Positions 5,322 to 5,713 of a stretch of 5,713 bases of DNA are shown here, piece after piece. The stretch comes from Brevundimonas sp. (GTDB lineage Bacteria > Pseudomonadota > Alphaproteobacteria > Caulobacterales > Caulobacteraceae): positions 1 through 5,713 of the forward strand of contig JANJTI010000254.1 in assembly GCA_024711185.1 (NCBI GenBank), read 5' to 3'. The notes under the pieces are model-generated. The model was not told the DNA's origin. It searched no databases and was given only the letters and a program-made list of their open reading frames with translations. The translations under genes and the position numbers were made by a program. Each line of letters begins with the position of its first letter. The first letter of the stretch is position 1.

Positions 5322-5713
5322 CTACCCCCGCTCCAGCGCCCGCCAGCCGATGTCGGTGCGGTAGAAGCCGCCGGGCCAGTCGATCTTCCTGATCGCCGCA
5401 TAGGCCCGCTCGCGGGCCTCGGCGATGTCCCTCCCGCGGGCGCAGACGTTCAGCACCCGGCCGCCGGCGGCGACCAGCTGACCGTCGTCGCGGCGGCGCG
5501 TGCCGGCGTGGAACACCTGCACATGGGGGCCGAAGTCCTGCTCGGCGCCGCGGATGATCGAACCCTCCAGCGGGCTGTCGGGATAACCCTTGGCGGCCAT
5601 GACCACGCAGATCACCGTGTCGCCGCTGAACGCCGGCGCCGGCGCCCGGGTCAGGTCGCCGCGCGCACAGGCCAGCAGCAGCGGGACCACGTCTCCCTCC
5701 AGCCGCATCATCA
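5322..5713 (-). CDS. purD: Phosphoribosylamine--glycine ligase, C-terminal part (cut by window end)
   Basis: The last 130 or so residues of PurD (GAR synthetase), the cytosolic ATP-grasp enzyme that joins glycine to 5-phosphoribosylamine in the second step of purine synthesis. The visible part begins just after where the family has its NxRFGDPE metal/ATP-binding segment, at MMRLEGDVVPLLLA. It continues through the C-terminal domain: MAAKGYP (38-44), FHAGT (67-71), AGGRVLNV (82-89) and FYRTDIGWRAL (116-126), numbered from the first complete Met codon at 5711. The frame is open to the window edge, so the Met codons at 5706-5711 are internal and the real start lies roughly 900 bases further on, judging by the usual length of about 425 residues. 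No frameshift is visible. It converges on the L,D-transpeptidase gene with a 19-bp gap. Confidence 0.93.
   Translation of the reverse strand, partial: MMRLEGDVVPLLLACARGDLTRAPAPAFSGDTVICVVMAAKGYPDSPLEGSIIRGAEQDFGPHVQVFHAGTRRRDDGQLVAAGGRVLNVCARGRDIAEARERAYAAIRKIDWPGGFYRTDIGWRALERG

Noticed and set aside
4313..5401. Minus-strand frame opposite the L,D-transpeptidase (362 codons)
   Set aside because: It overlaps two well-supported genes and the divergent region. Its translation is low-complexity.

Overview
The window looks like chromosomal DNA of a Gram-negative alphaproteobacterium. It is very GC-rich (roughly 70% or more by eye), strongly biased to G/C in third codon positions, and uses several GTG starts. 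It encodes lipid A/Kdo assembly enzymes, a secreted amidohydrolase and a periplasmic murein L,D-transpeptidase. The protein styles and the CTTCTCCCC...GGGGAGAAG palindromes suggest Caulobacterales or a close relative (Brevundimonas, Phenylobacterium, Caulobacter). That placement is inference and was not tested by a search.

Layout. Positions 1-175 are non-coding apart from a possible 3' end of an upstream gene. They hold two inverted copies of a 51-bp palindromic repeat, with a third small hairpin between them. Positions 176-3178 are a tightly packed plus-strand operon: a DUF374-type lysophospholipid acyltransferase-like protein, the Kdo transferase WaaA (KdtA), and lipid A 4'-kinase LpxK. The first junction has one spacer base and the second is a 4-bp GTGA overlap, so translation is probably coupled. 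LpxK converges on, and overlaps by 16 bp, a minus-strand amidohydrolase gene (3163-4479). A strong ribosome-binding site and a signal peptide place that gene's start well inside the longest reading frame. A 124-bp divergent intergenic region (4480-4603) follows, then a plus-strand YkuD_2-type murein L,D-transpeptidase (4604-5302) with a lipobox and a twin-arginine leader. The window ends in the 3' part of minus-strand purD, whose start lies beyond position 5713.

How the genes fit together. LpxK phosphorylates the disaccharide precursor to give lipid IVA, and WaaA then adds Kdo. The DUF374 protein sits first in the same operon and may act on the same membrane pool, but its substrate is unknown. 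The L,D-transpeptidase concerns peptidoglycan or its linkage to the envelope. The amidohydrolase is probably an exported metallo-hydrolase or peptidase, and purD is purine housekeeping. Most of the window is ordinary core genome. I do not see a novel defence or mobile system. The most interesting items are the structured inverted repeat pair at the left end, whose second stem shows compensatory changes between copies, and the acyltransferase-like gene coupled to Kdo/lipid A genes.
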